Below are positions 36,501 through 42,800 of a stretch of 64,000 bases of DNA, in pieces. The DNA lies in the NCBI GenBank assembly GCA_921293015.1, contig OV121081.1:66171022-66235021 (forward strand). Reading direction: 5' to 3'. Below the pieces are notes generated by a model. It was given only the letters and a program-made list of their open reading frames with translations, searched no databases and was not told where the DNA came from. The position numbers and the translations under genes are program-made. Every line of letters begins with the position of its first letter. Position 1 is the stretch's first letter. Origin of the DNA: Phorcus lineatus (lineage: Eukaryota > Mollusca > Gastropoda > Trochida > Trochidae).

Positions 36501-38462
36501 CACTCCATTTCTCTTTCATTCTTTGTCTCTCTGTCTTTCATTCTTTCACCCCATGTCTCTTTCATTCTTTGTCTCTCTGTCTCTTTCATTCTTTCACTTC
36601 ATGTCTCTTTCATTCTTTCACTCCATGTCTCTTTCATTCTATGTCTCTATCTCTGTCTCTTTCATTCTTTCACTCCATGTCTCTTTCATTCTATGTCTCT
36701 GTCTCTGTCTATTTCATTCTTTCACTCCATGTCTCTTTCATTCTTTCACTCCATGTCTCTTTCATTCTTTCACTCCATGTCTCTTTCATTCTTACACCCC
36801 ATGTCTCTTTCATTCTTTGTCTCTCTGTCTCTTTCATTCTTTCACTTCATGTCTCTTTCATTCTTTCACTCCATGTCTCTTTCATTCTATGTCTCTATCT
36901 CTCTCTTTCATTCTTTCACTCCATGTCTCTTTCATTCTATGTCTCTGCCTCTTTCATTCTTTCACTCCATGTCTCTTTCATTCTTTCACTCCATGTCTCT
37001 TTCATGCTTTCACTCCATGTCTCTTTCATTCTTTCACTCATGTCTCTTTCATTCTTTGTCTCTCTGTCTCTTTCATTCTTTGTCTTTCTGTCTCTTTCGT
37101 TCTTTCACTCCATGTCTCTTTCATTCTATGTCTCCGTCTCTGTCTCTTTCATTCTTTCACCCCATGTCTCTGTCTCTTTCATTCTTTCACCCCATGTCTC
37201 TTTCATTCTTTGTCTTTCTGTCTCTTTCATTCTTTCACTCCATGTCTCTTTCATTCTTTGTCTCTGTCTCATTCTTTCACTCCATGTCTCTTTCATTCTT
37301 TGTCTCTCTTTCTCCTCTTTCATTCTTTCACTTAATATCTCTTTCATTCTTTCACTCCATGTCTCTTTCATTCTTTCACTCCATGTCTCTTTCATTCTTT
37401 CACTCCATGTCTCTTTTTTATTTTTTCACTCCATGTCTCTTTCATTCTTTCACTCCATGTCTCTTTCATTCTTTGTCTCTCTGTCTCTTACATTCTTTCA
37501 CTCTGTGCCTCTTGGTCTGTGTTCTCTCTCTCCACATTTGATTATTTCTGATTGTTCTGTGTTCCTTTCTCTCTTACTCCTTTTACCATTTTGTGATTAT
37601 AATGTAGATTCTCAAGACCCTTTCTGTGAGAAAGTTCATCAACTATCAGTTATGCCCATCGATATAGCATAGAGTGTTCTAGTGTCATAACCTTAGATTT
37701 TAAATCATAACACTCGTACACGCTACTGAGGATATTCAAATGGAAAACCAATAAAGTACAGAAACTTTCATGGTTAAAAATAGTCCTGAAATAGTATATA
37801 TGTATTGAAGAACAGGTAAGGTAATGTTGAGATGTGTGATAGGTGTAGATGGAAGTCCCGGAAAAGGCACAGGTACTCGCTACTACGGGAAGTGGATGAT
37901 GACGAGGACAAGACAAAACTGGAGCTCATGCCTAAAGGTGGGTGGTGGAGCAGGGTGGGGTGTACTGAGGGAGATGTGTACTTTGGTGGATGGATTGATG
38001 TATGGATGTGTGCTGTGGTGGATGGATTGATGTATGGACGTGTGCTGTGGTGGATGGATTGGTGTATGGATGTGTGCTGTGGTGCATAAATTGATTCATG
38101 GATGTGTACTGAGGTGGATTGAGTGATATTTATGAACATGATGGTTGATGGATTGATGTATGGACCTTTAATTTGATTGATGAATATACCTGCATTGTGG
38201 TGGTTGGATTGATGTGACGAAAACATGGAGAGTCATTATTTGCTTGGTGGGTGTCATTTTTAAGGTGAGTTCTGAGTAAATGTACAATATGGTTGTTCCT
38301 GTTGCAGGCAAGATCCAGAACAGCAGCGTGATGATCTCCGAGTCTGATTTCTCCAGTGAGGAGGAGACACTCTTTATAAACCACAAGAAACCAAATGGAC
38401 ACATACAGAAACCACTCAACGGCATCTCAAAGCAACATTATAAAGGAAAAATGAAAGCATAG
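6348..38462 (+). CDS. KIAA0319L: KIAA0319-like protein (MANSC, PKD and EGF-like domains, single-pass membrane protein), 24 exons
   Basis: Joining 24 exons with consistent phases gives 3021 nt, 1006 residues, close to the roughly 1050 residues of vertebrate KIAA0319L. Domain order: hydrophobic leader (about 53-70), MANSC (about 73-171), a six-cysteine EGF-like module (about 172-235), a Ser/Thr/Lys linker, PKD1 (267-363), PKD2 (364-458), PKD3 (459-553), PKD4 (554-648), PKD5 (649-745), a membrane-proximal domain (746-852), an EGF-like stalk (853-893), a transmembrane helix (about 897-918) and an acidic tail. The tail motif YSLL fits the YXX-hydrophobic endocytosis signal found at the same place in the vertebrate proteins. 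The family acts at the cell surface and in the endosome-Golgi route; KIAA0319 is linked to neuronal migration, and human KIAA0319L is the AAV receptor. PKD signatures such as STDDDKIVSYHWEEL are nearly identical to the vertebrate ones. The start is uncertain: ATGs at 6348, 6372 and 6468 are in frame. Confidence 0.95.
7448..7750 (+). CDS. KIAA0319L: KIAA0319-like exon 2 (MANSC domain)
   Basis: Residues 71-171, phase 1 to 1, between TTTGCAG and GTGAGTAC. The spacing of cysteines (DIC, GCIMSCC, VDCDSAF, VCYLITC, GAC) fits MANSC, the N-terminal domain of this family. Confidence 0.95.
8489..9185 (+). mobile_element. 5'-truncated LINE 3' end (reverse transcriptase zinc-binding region), broken
   Basis: The frame around 8559-8834 encodes the C-terminal zinc-binding region of a non-LTR retrotransposon, with CSLCKTENESILHLFYDC as the Cys-Cys-His-Cys core. 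A second frame continues after 8834 (INTYTNCKYDSFMNFW), and the copy ends in an A-rich tail at about 9160-9185. It is flanked by the 12-bp direct repeat ATAATAGCCAAA (8477-8488 and 9186-9197), the mark of target-primed insertion. Stops and a frame change show it is dead. The zinc-binding motif resembles the L1/Tx1 group. Confidence 0.9.
9198..12069. other. KIAA0319L: Intron 2 remainder
   Basis: About 2.9 kb of AT-rich intron. I found no exon with plausible splice sites and no recognisable element. Confidence 0.5.
12070..12273 (+). CDS. KIAA0319L: KIAA0319-like exon 3 (EGF-like cysteine module)
   Basis: Residues 172-239, phase 1 to 1, between CTTTGCAG and GTGAGTC. Six cysteines (SCEYG, GECKRE, EECKV, GLCRCQSGF, FDCV) form an EGF/EB-like module followed by a Thr/Ser/Pro linker. 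Vertebrate paralogues have, as far as I recall, a disordered stretch here. Confidence 0.92.
12841..12872 (+). CDS. KIAA0319L: KIAA0319-like exon 4 (32-nt micro-exon)
   Basis: Residues 240-250 (GATSKPSSLSE), between TTTCAG and GTAAGTAA, phase 1 to 0. Very short, but both splice sites are strong and the phase is exactly right for the next exon. Confidence 0.75.
13234..13282 (+). CDS. KIAA0319L: KIAA0319-like exon 5 (49 nt, Lys-rich linker)
   Basis: Residues 251-266 (TSPSIIDGGEKKSNKK), between TTTTCAG and GTGAGAAA, phase 0 to 1, which matches exon 6. Disordered linker before PKD1. Confidence 0.75.
13340..14426 (+). repeat. 35-bp minisatellite, 31 units, each with a splice acceptor and donor
   Basis: Units recur every 35 bp exactly. 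Each has TTACAG or TTGCAG, then 14 nt (ATTATGATGGAAAG or TTTATGATGGAAAG), then GTAAGG. Three unit types occur in ordered blocks, and the nine-unit block of 315 bp starting at 13693 repeats in the same order from 14008. The array begins about 57 bp after the donor of exon 5. Confidence 0.95.
14427..15567. other. KIAA0319L: Intron 5 sequence, no gene recognised
   Basis: Mostly AT-rich. A GC-richer patch at about 15340-15525 has an open hydrophobic frame (LLLGVICILTDTASSILYG) but no assignable gene; see findings. Confidence 0.4.
15568..15680. mobile_element. Short non-autonomous DNA element (MITE), 113 bp
   Basis: The ends are inverted 12-mers with one mismatch, CAGTGGCAGATC (15568-15579) and GATCAGCCACTG (15669-15680). 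The direct repeat AATGGC lies on both sides (15562-15567 and 15681-15686). No coding capacity. The superfamily is unsure; CAGTG termini occur in several DNA transposon groups, including hAT. Confidence 0.75.
16826..17400 (+). mobile_element. Penelope-like retroelement remnant (GIY-YIG endonuclease end), broken
   Basis: Conceptual translation shows the C-terminal endonuclease region: VVNHIRCECGDSYISET, then RIKEHK, then KSAICDHI and IEILE. This is the order seen in the GIY-YIG domain of Penelope-like elements. The following tract with CTGAAACGTCGCATC and AATAAAGAAG up to a CCATAAA end is like the 3' tails of such elements. Only the 3' part is present and the frame is not intact. Confidence 0.8.
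17279..17294. repeat. (TA)n microsatellite
   Basis: A short alternating TA run inside the 3' part of the Penelope-like remnant. Confidence 0.8.
17733..17831 (+). CDS. KIAA0319L: KIAA0319-like exon 6 (PKD1 start)
   Basis: Residues 267-299, phase 1 to 1, between TTTCTTTCAG and GTAAGACA. VTELTVSAGDSKVITLP matches the first PKD strand of vertebrate KIAA0319L. The exon begins TGACAG, so entry in phase 0 would meet a stop at once. Confidence 0.95.
17980..18052 (+). repeat. tRNA-related SINE head
   Basis: TAGTTCAGTAGGTAGAGC looks like a tRNA D-arm and A box (17988 onward), and GTTTGATTCC (18031-18040) is a B box with one change. Spacing is tRNA-like, but the acceptor stem is not convincing. Sits in intron 6. 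Confidence 0.6.
18796..19995 (+). repeat. 44-bp minisatellite, about 27 units, with a 402-bp higher-order period
   Basis: The unit contains ACTGTCACATCCTACTAGAG and AGATAAGATATGATAAA. A rare unit with ATAATATCATGATAAAAC occurs at about 19351 and again at 19753, 402 bp apart, with the same order of variants between. Intronic, about 960 bp from exon 6. Confidence 0.95.
20734..20843. repeat. Imperfect inverted repeat, about 110 bp
   Basis: Arms of about 37 bases pair with roughly seven mismatches: GGAATTACGTTTTATCTGTC on the left and GACAGATAAACCGTAATTCC on the right. Looks like a worn foldback element in intron 6. Confidence 0.6.
20844..22894. other. KIAA0319L: Intron 6 sequence, nothing recognised
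   Basis: About 2 kb of AT-rich intron without recognisable exons, elements or tandem repeats. Confidence 0.5.
22895..23575 (+). repeat. Dispersed repeat with internal modules of about 130 bp
   Basis: Starts with TTTTAGCTCATCTGGCCTGA and a CCATGGCGTCTGGC / CTGTCCGTTCATTTGTCCG segment, a type I recall from molluscan genomes. It then holds about three or four diverged modules, each with TGTGTACAGACTCCTTAGC-like sequence, then ATTTGGTGACC. No coding capacity. Confidence 0.6.
23884..24597 (+). mobile_element. DNA transposon fossil with 14-bp perfect terminal inverted repeats (possibly hAT-like)
   Basis: CAGTGCTGCAGCCA (23884-23897) and its exact inverse (24584-24597) bound 714 bp. Flanks are ATAGCC and ACAGCC, five of six bases alike. 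Inside, one frame gives an acidic segment (DATVEVHTERIVIDENREA) and another gives RMITDYFGNQNK, like the starts of some zinc-finger transposase proteins. No transposase catalytic region remains, so it is an internally deleted copy. Confidence 0.65.
24604..25728. other. KIAA0319L: Intron 6 end, nothing recognised
   Basis: AT-rich intronic DNA with no recognised exon or element. Confidence 0.5.
25729..25832 (+). CDS. KIAA0319L: KIAA0319-like exon 7 (PKD1)
   Basis: Residues 300-334, phase 1 to 0, between GTATGACCAG and GTGAGTAC. AYHYEWLLDKSPE and MEGKNTDTLKLSK match the middle of the first PKD domain. Confidence 0.95.
26238..26325 (+). CDS. KIAA0319L: KIAA0319-like exon 8 (PKD1 end)
   Basis: Residues 335-363, phase 0 to 1, between TTTGTTGCAG and GTACGTCA. 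GLYRFKIKVTGEDKYGEAVV is the last strand pair of PKD1. Confidence 0.95.
26464..26553 (+). CDS. KIAA0319L: KIAA0319-like exon 9 (PKD2 start)
   Basis: Residues 364-393, phase 1 to 1, between GGAGCAG and GTGTGTATG. NQPPVAIIKPKSQ and AILDGS are the start of PKD2. Confidence 0.94.
26750..26879 (+). CDS. KIAA0319L: KIAA0319-like exon 10 (PKD2 core)
   Basis: Residues 394-436, phase 1 to 2, between ACCTGCAG and GTGAGTCAG. STDDDKIVSYHWEEL and MAPGNYTF are nearly identical to the human KIAA0319L PKD2 core. This is the best conserved exon. Confidence 0.97.
27217..27281 (+). CDS. KIAA0319L: KIAA0319-like exon 11 (PKD2 end)
   Basis: Residues 437-458, phase 2 to 1, between TTTGTAG and GTGAGTTA. LTVTDSDGATNSTTANVTF closes PKD2, with two N-glycosylation sequons. 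Confidence 0.95.
27679..27839 (+). CDS. KIAA0319L: KIAA0319-like exon 12 (PKD3)
   Basis: Residues 459-512, phase 1 to 0, between CACATTACAG and GTACGATG. DYPPKANAGSDIVIHLPQ and STDDREITSYEW are typical of PKD3. Confidence 0.96.
28120..28243 (+). CDS. KIAA0319L: KIAA0319-like exon 13 (PKD3 end)
   Basis: Residues 513-553, phase 0 to 1, between TATTTCTAG and GTCAGGTC. LEVGDYTFTLKVTD is the closing PKD strand. Confidence 0.94.
28612..28744 (+). CDS. KIAA0319L: KIAA0319-like exon 14 (PKD4)
   Basis: Residues 554-597, phase 1 to 2, between TTGCCTCCAG and GTATGATC. NSAPVAVTAGEIKVGLP and STDDQKIVSYSW identify PKD4. Confidence 0.95.
28948..29099 (+). CDS. KIAA0319L: KIAA0319-like exon 15 (PKD4 end)
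   Basis: Residues 598-648, phase 2 to 1, between CTTCTCTAG and GTGAGGAA. SGEYNFLLTVKDAEG is the PKD closing strand. Confidence 0.94.
29491..29642 (+). CDS. KIAA0319L: KIAA0319-like exon 16 (PKD5)
   Basis: Residues 649-699, phase 1 to 0, between ATCCCCACAG and GTGAGTAG. NEAPVANAGGDLVVNLP and YDDYGITSYKWDREG open PKD5. Confidence 0.95.
29906..30044 (+). CDS. KIAA0319L: KIAA0319-like exon 17 (PKD5 end)
   Basis: Residues 700-745, phase 0 to 1, between ATATGCAG and GTGAGCTG. VLNGSDNQAVLKLVNVVAG and RYLFKLTVVDGAG match the last PKD domain. Confidence 0.95.
30221..30291 (+). CDS. KIAA0319L: KIAA0319-like exon 18
   Basis: Residues 746-769 (start DVHKEDLLELLLDVDIKHFT), phase 1 to 0, between GTTGACCAG and GTACTTGT. 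It aligns with the helical start of the membrane-proximal domain that follows PKD5 in vertebrates. Confidence 0.92.
30336..31465 (+). repeat. 25-bp pyrimidine-rich minisatellite, about 45 units
   Basis: The main unit is TGTCTAGTCTCTCACTGTAC plus TTGTC, period 25 bp, mixed with variants carrying CTACTGGTTCACTG. A longer block near 30382-30540 recurs near 30860-31010. It begins about 45 bp after the donor of exon 18. Confidence 0.93.
31825..31928 (+). CDS. KIAA0319L: KIAA0319-like exon 19
   Basis: Residues 770-803, phase 0 to 2, between GATGTTGCAG and GTCAGTGA. ESLVKQLQLLLHKSSQHGDV parallels the vertebrate IGVLLGVLDSDIIVQKI stretch. Confidence 0.9.
31929..32878. other. KIAA0319L: Intron 19, first part
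   Basis: AT-rich intron, no element recognised apart from the foldback that follows. Confidence 0.5.
32879..33052. repeat. Near-perfect foldback palindrome, about 174 bp
   Basis: Arms of nearly 80 bases pair almost perfectly, from AAGAAATAAAGTTCGCTCTA on the left to TAGAGCGAACTTTATTTCTT on the right. The short loop itself contains GGACGGTAGTCC. No coding capacity. The high arm identity indicates a recent foldback or MITE insertion, or arm correction. Confidence 0.9.
33053..34272. other. KIAA0319L: Intron 19, second part
   Basis: Non-coding. A GC-richer patch at about 33590-33700 has several CpGs and the inverted pair TTGACGTGAACCAACGTCA, but I cannot assign it. Confidence 0.4.
34290..34740 (+). 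repeat. 65/66-bp tandem repeat of the exon 20 acceptor, six decoys plus the real site
   Basis: The acceptor CTACCTGCAG followed by TGTGCACGTGGTGTTCCTG occurs with exon-start positions 34328, 34394, 34460, 34525, 34591, 34656 and 34721. Only the last continues as coding exon; in the others the sequence changes to TGTAAGT, which looks like a donor. Units include the branch and pyrimidine region as well. Confidence 0.96.
34721..34866 (+). CDS. KIAA0319L: KIAA0319-like exon 20
   Basis: Residues 804-852, phase 2 to 1, between CTACCTGCAG and GTGAGTTT. VHVVFLVKSQGEDKQVVQSG and MLRVLKSKL align with the vertebrate membrane-proximal domain. Confidence 0.94.
35185..35307 (+). CDS. KIAA0319L: KIAA0319-like exon 21 (EGF-like stalk)
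   Basis: Residues 853-893, phase 1 to 1, between ATGTTGCAG and GTGAGCTT. CQNNCSGHGHCDLQTKKCIC and EAFWMQNFFK match the family's C6-type stalk, with a final NC before the membrane. Confidence 0.97.
35823..35919 (+). CDS. KIAA0319L: KIAA0319-like exon 22 (transmembrane helix)
   Basis: Residues 894-925, phase 1 to 2, between TTATTTCCAG and GTATGTCT. WSILYVVIVCFTLVVSLAG is the transmembrane segment, ending in ICCLGSKK at the cytoplasmic face. Human has WSVLYVIIATFVIVVAL at the same place. Confidence 0.97.
35930..37500 (+). repeat. 1.57-kb polypyrimidine tandem array, 24-bp core
   Basis: The core TTTCATTCTTTCACTCCATG plus TCTC repeats every 24 bp, mixed with TTTGTCTCTCTGTCTC variants. The plus strand is almost wholly C/T apart from CAT and CACT steps. 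It starts within about 15 bp of the exon 22 donor. Long open frames across it in all phases are a by-product of missing stop triplets. Confidence 0.96.
37849..37937 (+). CDS. KIAA0319L: KIAA0319-like exon 23 (cytoplasmic tail, YSLL motif)
   Basis: Residues 926-955, phase 2 to 1, between TAGGTGTAG and GTGGGTGG. KWKSRKRHRYSLLREVDDDE, then LELMPK. YSLL sits where vertebrate KIAA0319L has YKIL, a tyrosine-based AP-2 sorting signal. Confidence 0.93.
37970..38170 (+). repeat. 32-bp minisatellite, five to six diverged units
   Basis: GGTGGATGGATTGATGTATG recurs at 37985, 38017, 38049, 38081 and 38113 with growing divergence. Begins about 35-45 bp after the exon 23 donor. Confidence 0.88.
38308..38462 (+). 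CDS. KIAA0319L: KIAA0319-like exon 24 (tail end and stop)
   Basis: Residues 956-1006, entered in phase 1 after CTGTTGCAG, ending TAG. The acidic Ser-rich motif SESDFSSEEETLF parallels SESELDSDDAIF in human KIAA0319L. Confidence 0.95.
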
Positions 38463-38716
38463 CAGAGCTTGTGGGTGAACTAACTTTGTTTCAACCTTAT
38501 TGACTAATTTTGATAGTTTTGTATTCATGCTCAAGGTCTTCAGTGTGTGGTGTGCATCTCATAATCAGGGAATCACTTTCTCTTTGCCAGACTCTCCTGC
38601 GCACACAGACTCACATGGTGCTTTGCAAGTGGCAATGGTAGAGATAGCCTGTGGAATCATGAATGCATCACTGTTGACCTACACTCACATAATCAGCTTC
38701 TTTTTATGCAATATTC

Positions 38717-39800
38717 TCTGTGGGTCTGTGGTACCAATATCACTCATCATGGTGGCAAACCCACCATCCATCTGTGGATCTGTGGTACTAATATCACTCA
38801 TCATGGTGGCAAACCCATCATCCATCAATGGGTCTGTGGTACTAATATCACTCATCATGGTGGCAAACCCATCATCCATCTGTGGGTCTGTGGTACCAAT
38901 ATCACTCATCATGGTAACCCATCATCCATCTGTGGGTCTGTGGTACTAACATCACTCATCATGGTGGCAAACCCATCATCCATCTGTGGGTCTGTGGTAC
39001 CAATATCACTCATCATGGTAACCCATCATCCATCTGTGGGTCTGTGGTACCAATATCACTCATCATGGTGGCAAACCCATCATCCATCTGTGGATCTGTG
39101 GTACTAATATTACTCATCATGGTGGCAAACCCATCATCCATCTGTGGATCTGTGGTACCAATATCACTCATCATGGTGGCAAACCCATCATCCATCTGTG
39201 GATCTGTGGTACTAATATCACTCATCATGGGGGCAAACCCATCATCCATCAGTGGGTCTGTGGTACTAATATCACTCATCATGGTGGCAAACCCATCATC
39301 CATCAGTGGGTCTGTGGTACCAATATCACTCATCATGGTGGCAAACCCATCATCCATCTGTGGATCTGTGGTACTAATATCACTCATCATGGTGGCAAAC
39401 CCATCATCCATCAGTGGGTCTGTGGTACCAATATCACTCATCATGGTGGCAAACCCATCATCCATCTGTGGGTCTGTGGTACCAATATCATTCATCATGG
39501 TGGCAAACCCATCATCCATCTGTGGGTCTGTGGTATTGATATCACTCATCATGGTGGCAAACCCATCATCCATCTGTGGGTCTGTGGTACTAATATCACT
39601 CATCATGGTGGCAAACCCATCATCCATCTGTGGGTCTGTGGTATCGATATCACTCATCATGGTGTTGAACCGATCATCCATCAGTGGGTCTGTGGTACCA
39701 ATATCACTCATCATGGTGTCAATCCCATCATCCATCTGTGGGTCTGTGGTACTAATATCACTTACCATGGTGGCAAACCCTCCATCCGAGGGTGGGTCAG
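38717..39800. repeat. 54-bp minisatellite, about 20 units, in the 3' flank
   Basis: The unit contains CTCATCATGGTGGCAAACCC and TCTGTGGTACTAATATCA. The period is 54 bp (18 codons), so frames stay open across it on both strands; two units are 4 bp shorter. It begins about 250 bp after the stop codon, so it is probably in the 3' untranslated region. Confidence 0.95.
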
Positions 39801-42800
39801 AGGTCACTAAGGTATTCACCACTTATTAACCAGTGGTTCCCGGAGCATGCTTATGAGATACCTTATTGCCTTCATCGGTGTAAAGAATTACCAGCTTGAT
39901 GTCCATGTTATTCCAGCCTTGTTTGTCGCCTAGATCTGAAGATTAGGAAATCCATTCTTTTTTCTCTGAAGATGGACAACATGTTGCATTCTGCAGTACA
40001 ATTCCTGATCTCATTTATTTTGGGGTTTTGCTACCATCTCAAAAGATGATTGATTAAGATGGCAAATTCCTCAATATTTCTACTTTAGTTGAGGGCAGAA
40101 CATCAAAGTTTCTCCTGCTTAAGTCCAATTACCCAATCTAAACAACATAAAAATCTACTAAAAAGGTTTGGTTTCAGAAGGAGTGTACCAAAACAACCAT
40201 GTATCATTTCATGATTAGTATAGATGTCTATAGATGTTTGTGTTCATGTAGCAGGCCATTATATTTCTTCTTAGGATATTGTCAAAAAAATCCATGTCAT
40301 ATGGAACTCCTAAGAAATAGCATCCCAAAGATTAATAGATAAGTAGCAGCCTGCTTATGGCAAGGTCTCAAAGACTCATCTTCTCAGAAGGCTTCTAAAT
40401 GGCTGCAGAGATGAACAAAGTATTGTGTGTTCCACTCATCCTCATCTTCATCTTGTGAACCGTGAATGAACTGACAAAATGTGATAAATGGATGCATTCT
40501 TCTACTGTAGAGACCAGTTCTCTCGCACCTTATGTATATAGACATTCAAGTGTATAACATGTTCCATATTGAACTGATTTTCTGTTTTCATTGTTTACAA
40601 AATATTCCATTGTGATACATGACAAACTTTTATCTTTGACCAAACATTTGATGTTGCTGTAAAGATATATGTGTGACTGGCATCTTTATGTATATAGGTA
40701 TACATATAAACATTTATATATATATAGCGGATTGATTTGTATACATGATGTGCTCTACTATCAGTATTTATAAGGGGGTGTTCTTTAAGGTTTAACTTGG
40801 CTTAGCAATGATAGAATGAAGGTAATTCTCAAGTCCCCTTGTAACAATCTGCAAGTCACAGAACTAGCAAAAAGCCTAACTTTAGGTAGTAGTCAATGCT
40901 GATATATTTCCCTATGCAATAAGTTGTTATTTCTTAAAGTTGGCCACCTGGTGGTGTTAAGTACATAAAAATTAAGCTGAAATGGTAACATTGTAGTATT
41001 TATATTAATTTATTTACATATGACATCTTTTTAAAGCTTTTATTCTGCCACTGGTAGAAATATTGCCCAAAGGACCGAATACAAGAAATTACTTAATCAG
41101 AGCTTCATATGACTTTTGAAGTGATGAAATTGCTAAGTGAAATTGATCACAGGCCTATGTTGAGCAATATGACATTGTGCACCCTGTACAGGATGTCTAA
41201 GACTGGTATCAAGTAAAACACTTAGTGTGATACCTGGCAAGGGGTAAGACCAAGTTTAAATAAGCTCAATACAAAGTAAATGACGATTTCAGTCCTAGGG
41301 ATCAGGGGTTTTGATTAACCCAAATTGAAAATTGGTGGATTTGTTACTGAATGGTAGAACCAGTAGAGGACTAGGAATTTTCAAGAGGTGAGGGAGTTCA
41401 TAAAGCTAACAGGGCATCCTGTCTCAGGGTAGGATGTAGCTCCACTCTTCTTACCCTGGGTGTAAACCCCGTTATCAACCTCACACCGTGACCTTTGACC
41501 TACGAACTTTCTAAAAATAGTTAACCAATGACAGCGCTTGAAAGGCGAGTTGTAATTTCATATGGCGGCACCCATCCCTTCGAAAATCAAACCAATCCCT
41601 CAAAACTGAATCATCTAAAGTTAATAGCAAATAATTTAATGAATTGCAAATATAATATCACAGGAATATTTATGATTTGCTAAGGGGGCATGTGAAAAGA
41701 GGCCTCGTCCTCTGCATTATAGATGTGTACATATATATAGATATATCCGAGTCTCGTCCTTATATAGATATGTAGATAGATTACTTGCAATAAACTAGAT
41801 GGATGTAGTGATGTTCCAAGTTGTCATAATAAGTGTATATAACAAATTTCTATCTTTTTACTGTACATAGGATATTTTGGGAAGATATATTTGTACACGT
41901 TATTACCATTGATGATGGGGATTAGTTTACATGACACAGGCCTGCATCAAATGTCAACATTATTTTATTTTTGTATTTCAATATTAGATTTCTATTTTGG
42001 TTTCTTTTCAAAGATCTTATTTGTTTTATTTTATCATATGTGATGCTTGTGTTTGCTAGAGTGTCATACTTTGACATGTTATGGGAAGTGTATTGTTACT
42101 GTTGGGTGACTTTTTGTGTGTTTGAGTTGGGCTGTACAACCTGTACTAACAAATTGTCTTGTTCAGCTTGTACAGTAACACCACCTGGATAGAGAGTTGT
42201 TAGAACTCAGGTTTCAGGCAATTTGTTAAGTTGTTGTACAAGTTGTACCATTGATTTTGGCCTTAAATAATCTTAACGAATCGAAAATGTAAGTTTAAGC
42301 TGCTTGAACAGTTTATCTTCTATCACAAAGTCTTGAAATTAACCCAGGTCAAATTTACGTGAACTTTCATCATTTCTTGTAATCTTTTAGGAGTGTATTT
42401 GAAAAAAACCCTTTAAAATTCTATTACAATCAGTGTTTATCAATGCTTAAGGCATTACAGATTATTACTCCCGAATCATTCCTGTAGACAGATTTGTGTT
42501 CTTCTATAACCAGACCTGCATAATCAGCTACCACGTGATATTATATGGTCTTTTATGGGATATGTTAATGTTCAGCATAATATTCTCCACTGAGTTCAGT
42601 TGGTTACCCATGGTAGTAGTACTGTTTGTCTTTCAGGCCAGGGCCAAGGTTGTCTGCTTTGTATTGTTTATGACTAATGGAGACTGTTAAACAGTAAAAT
42701 GGCTGACCATTGTCTGGCATAATCTAGGAAGGTACTTTGGACTAGATTCGAAATTGTAAAACATTGACAGTGCTTTGATTGAATTATCAATGTCTGTGAT

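Noticed and set aside
35688-37672. Open frames of 482 to 627 codons rich in Ser, Phe, Leu and His
   Set aside because: All three plus frames stay open because the CT-rich array lacks stop triplets. It is intron 22, starting right after a proven exon and its donor.
39013-39829. Two open frames of about 260 codons on opposite strands
   Set aside because: Period 54 is a multiple of three, so openness on both strands follows from the repeat. No start context, splice site or known family.
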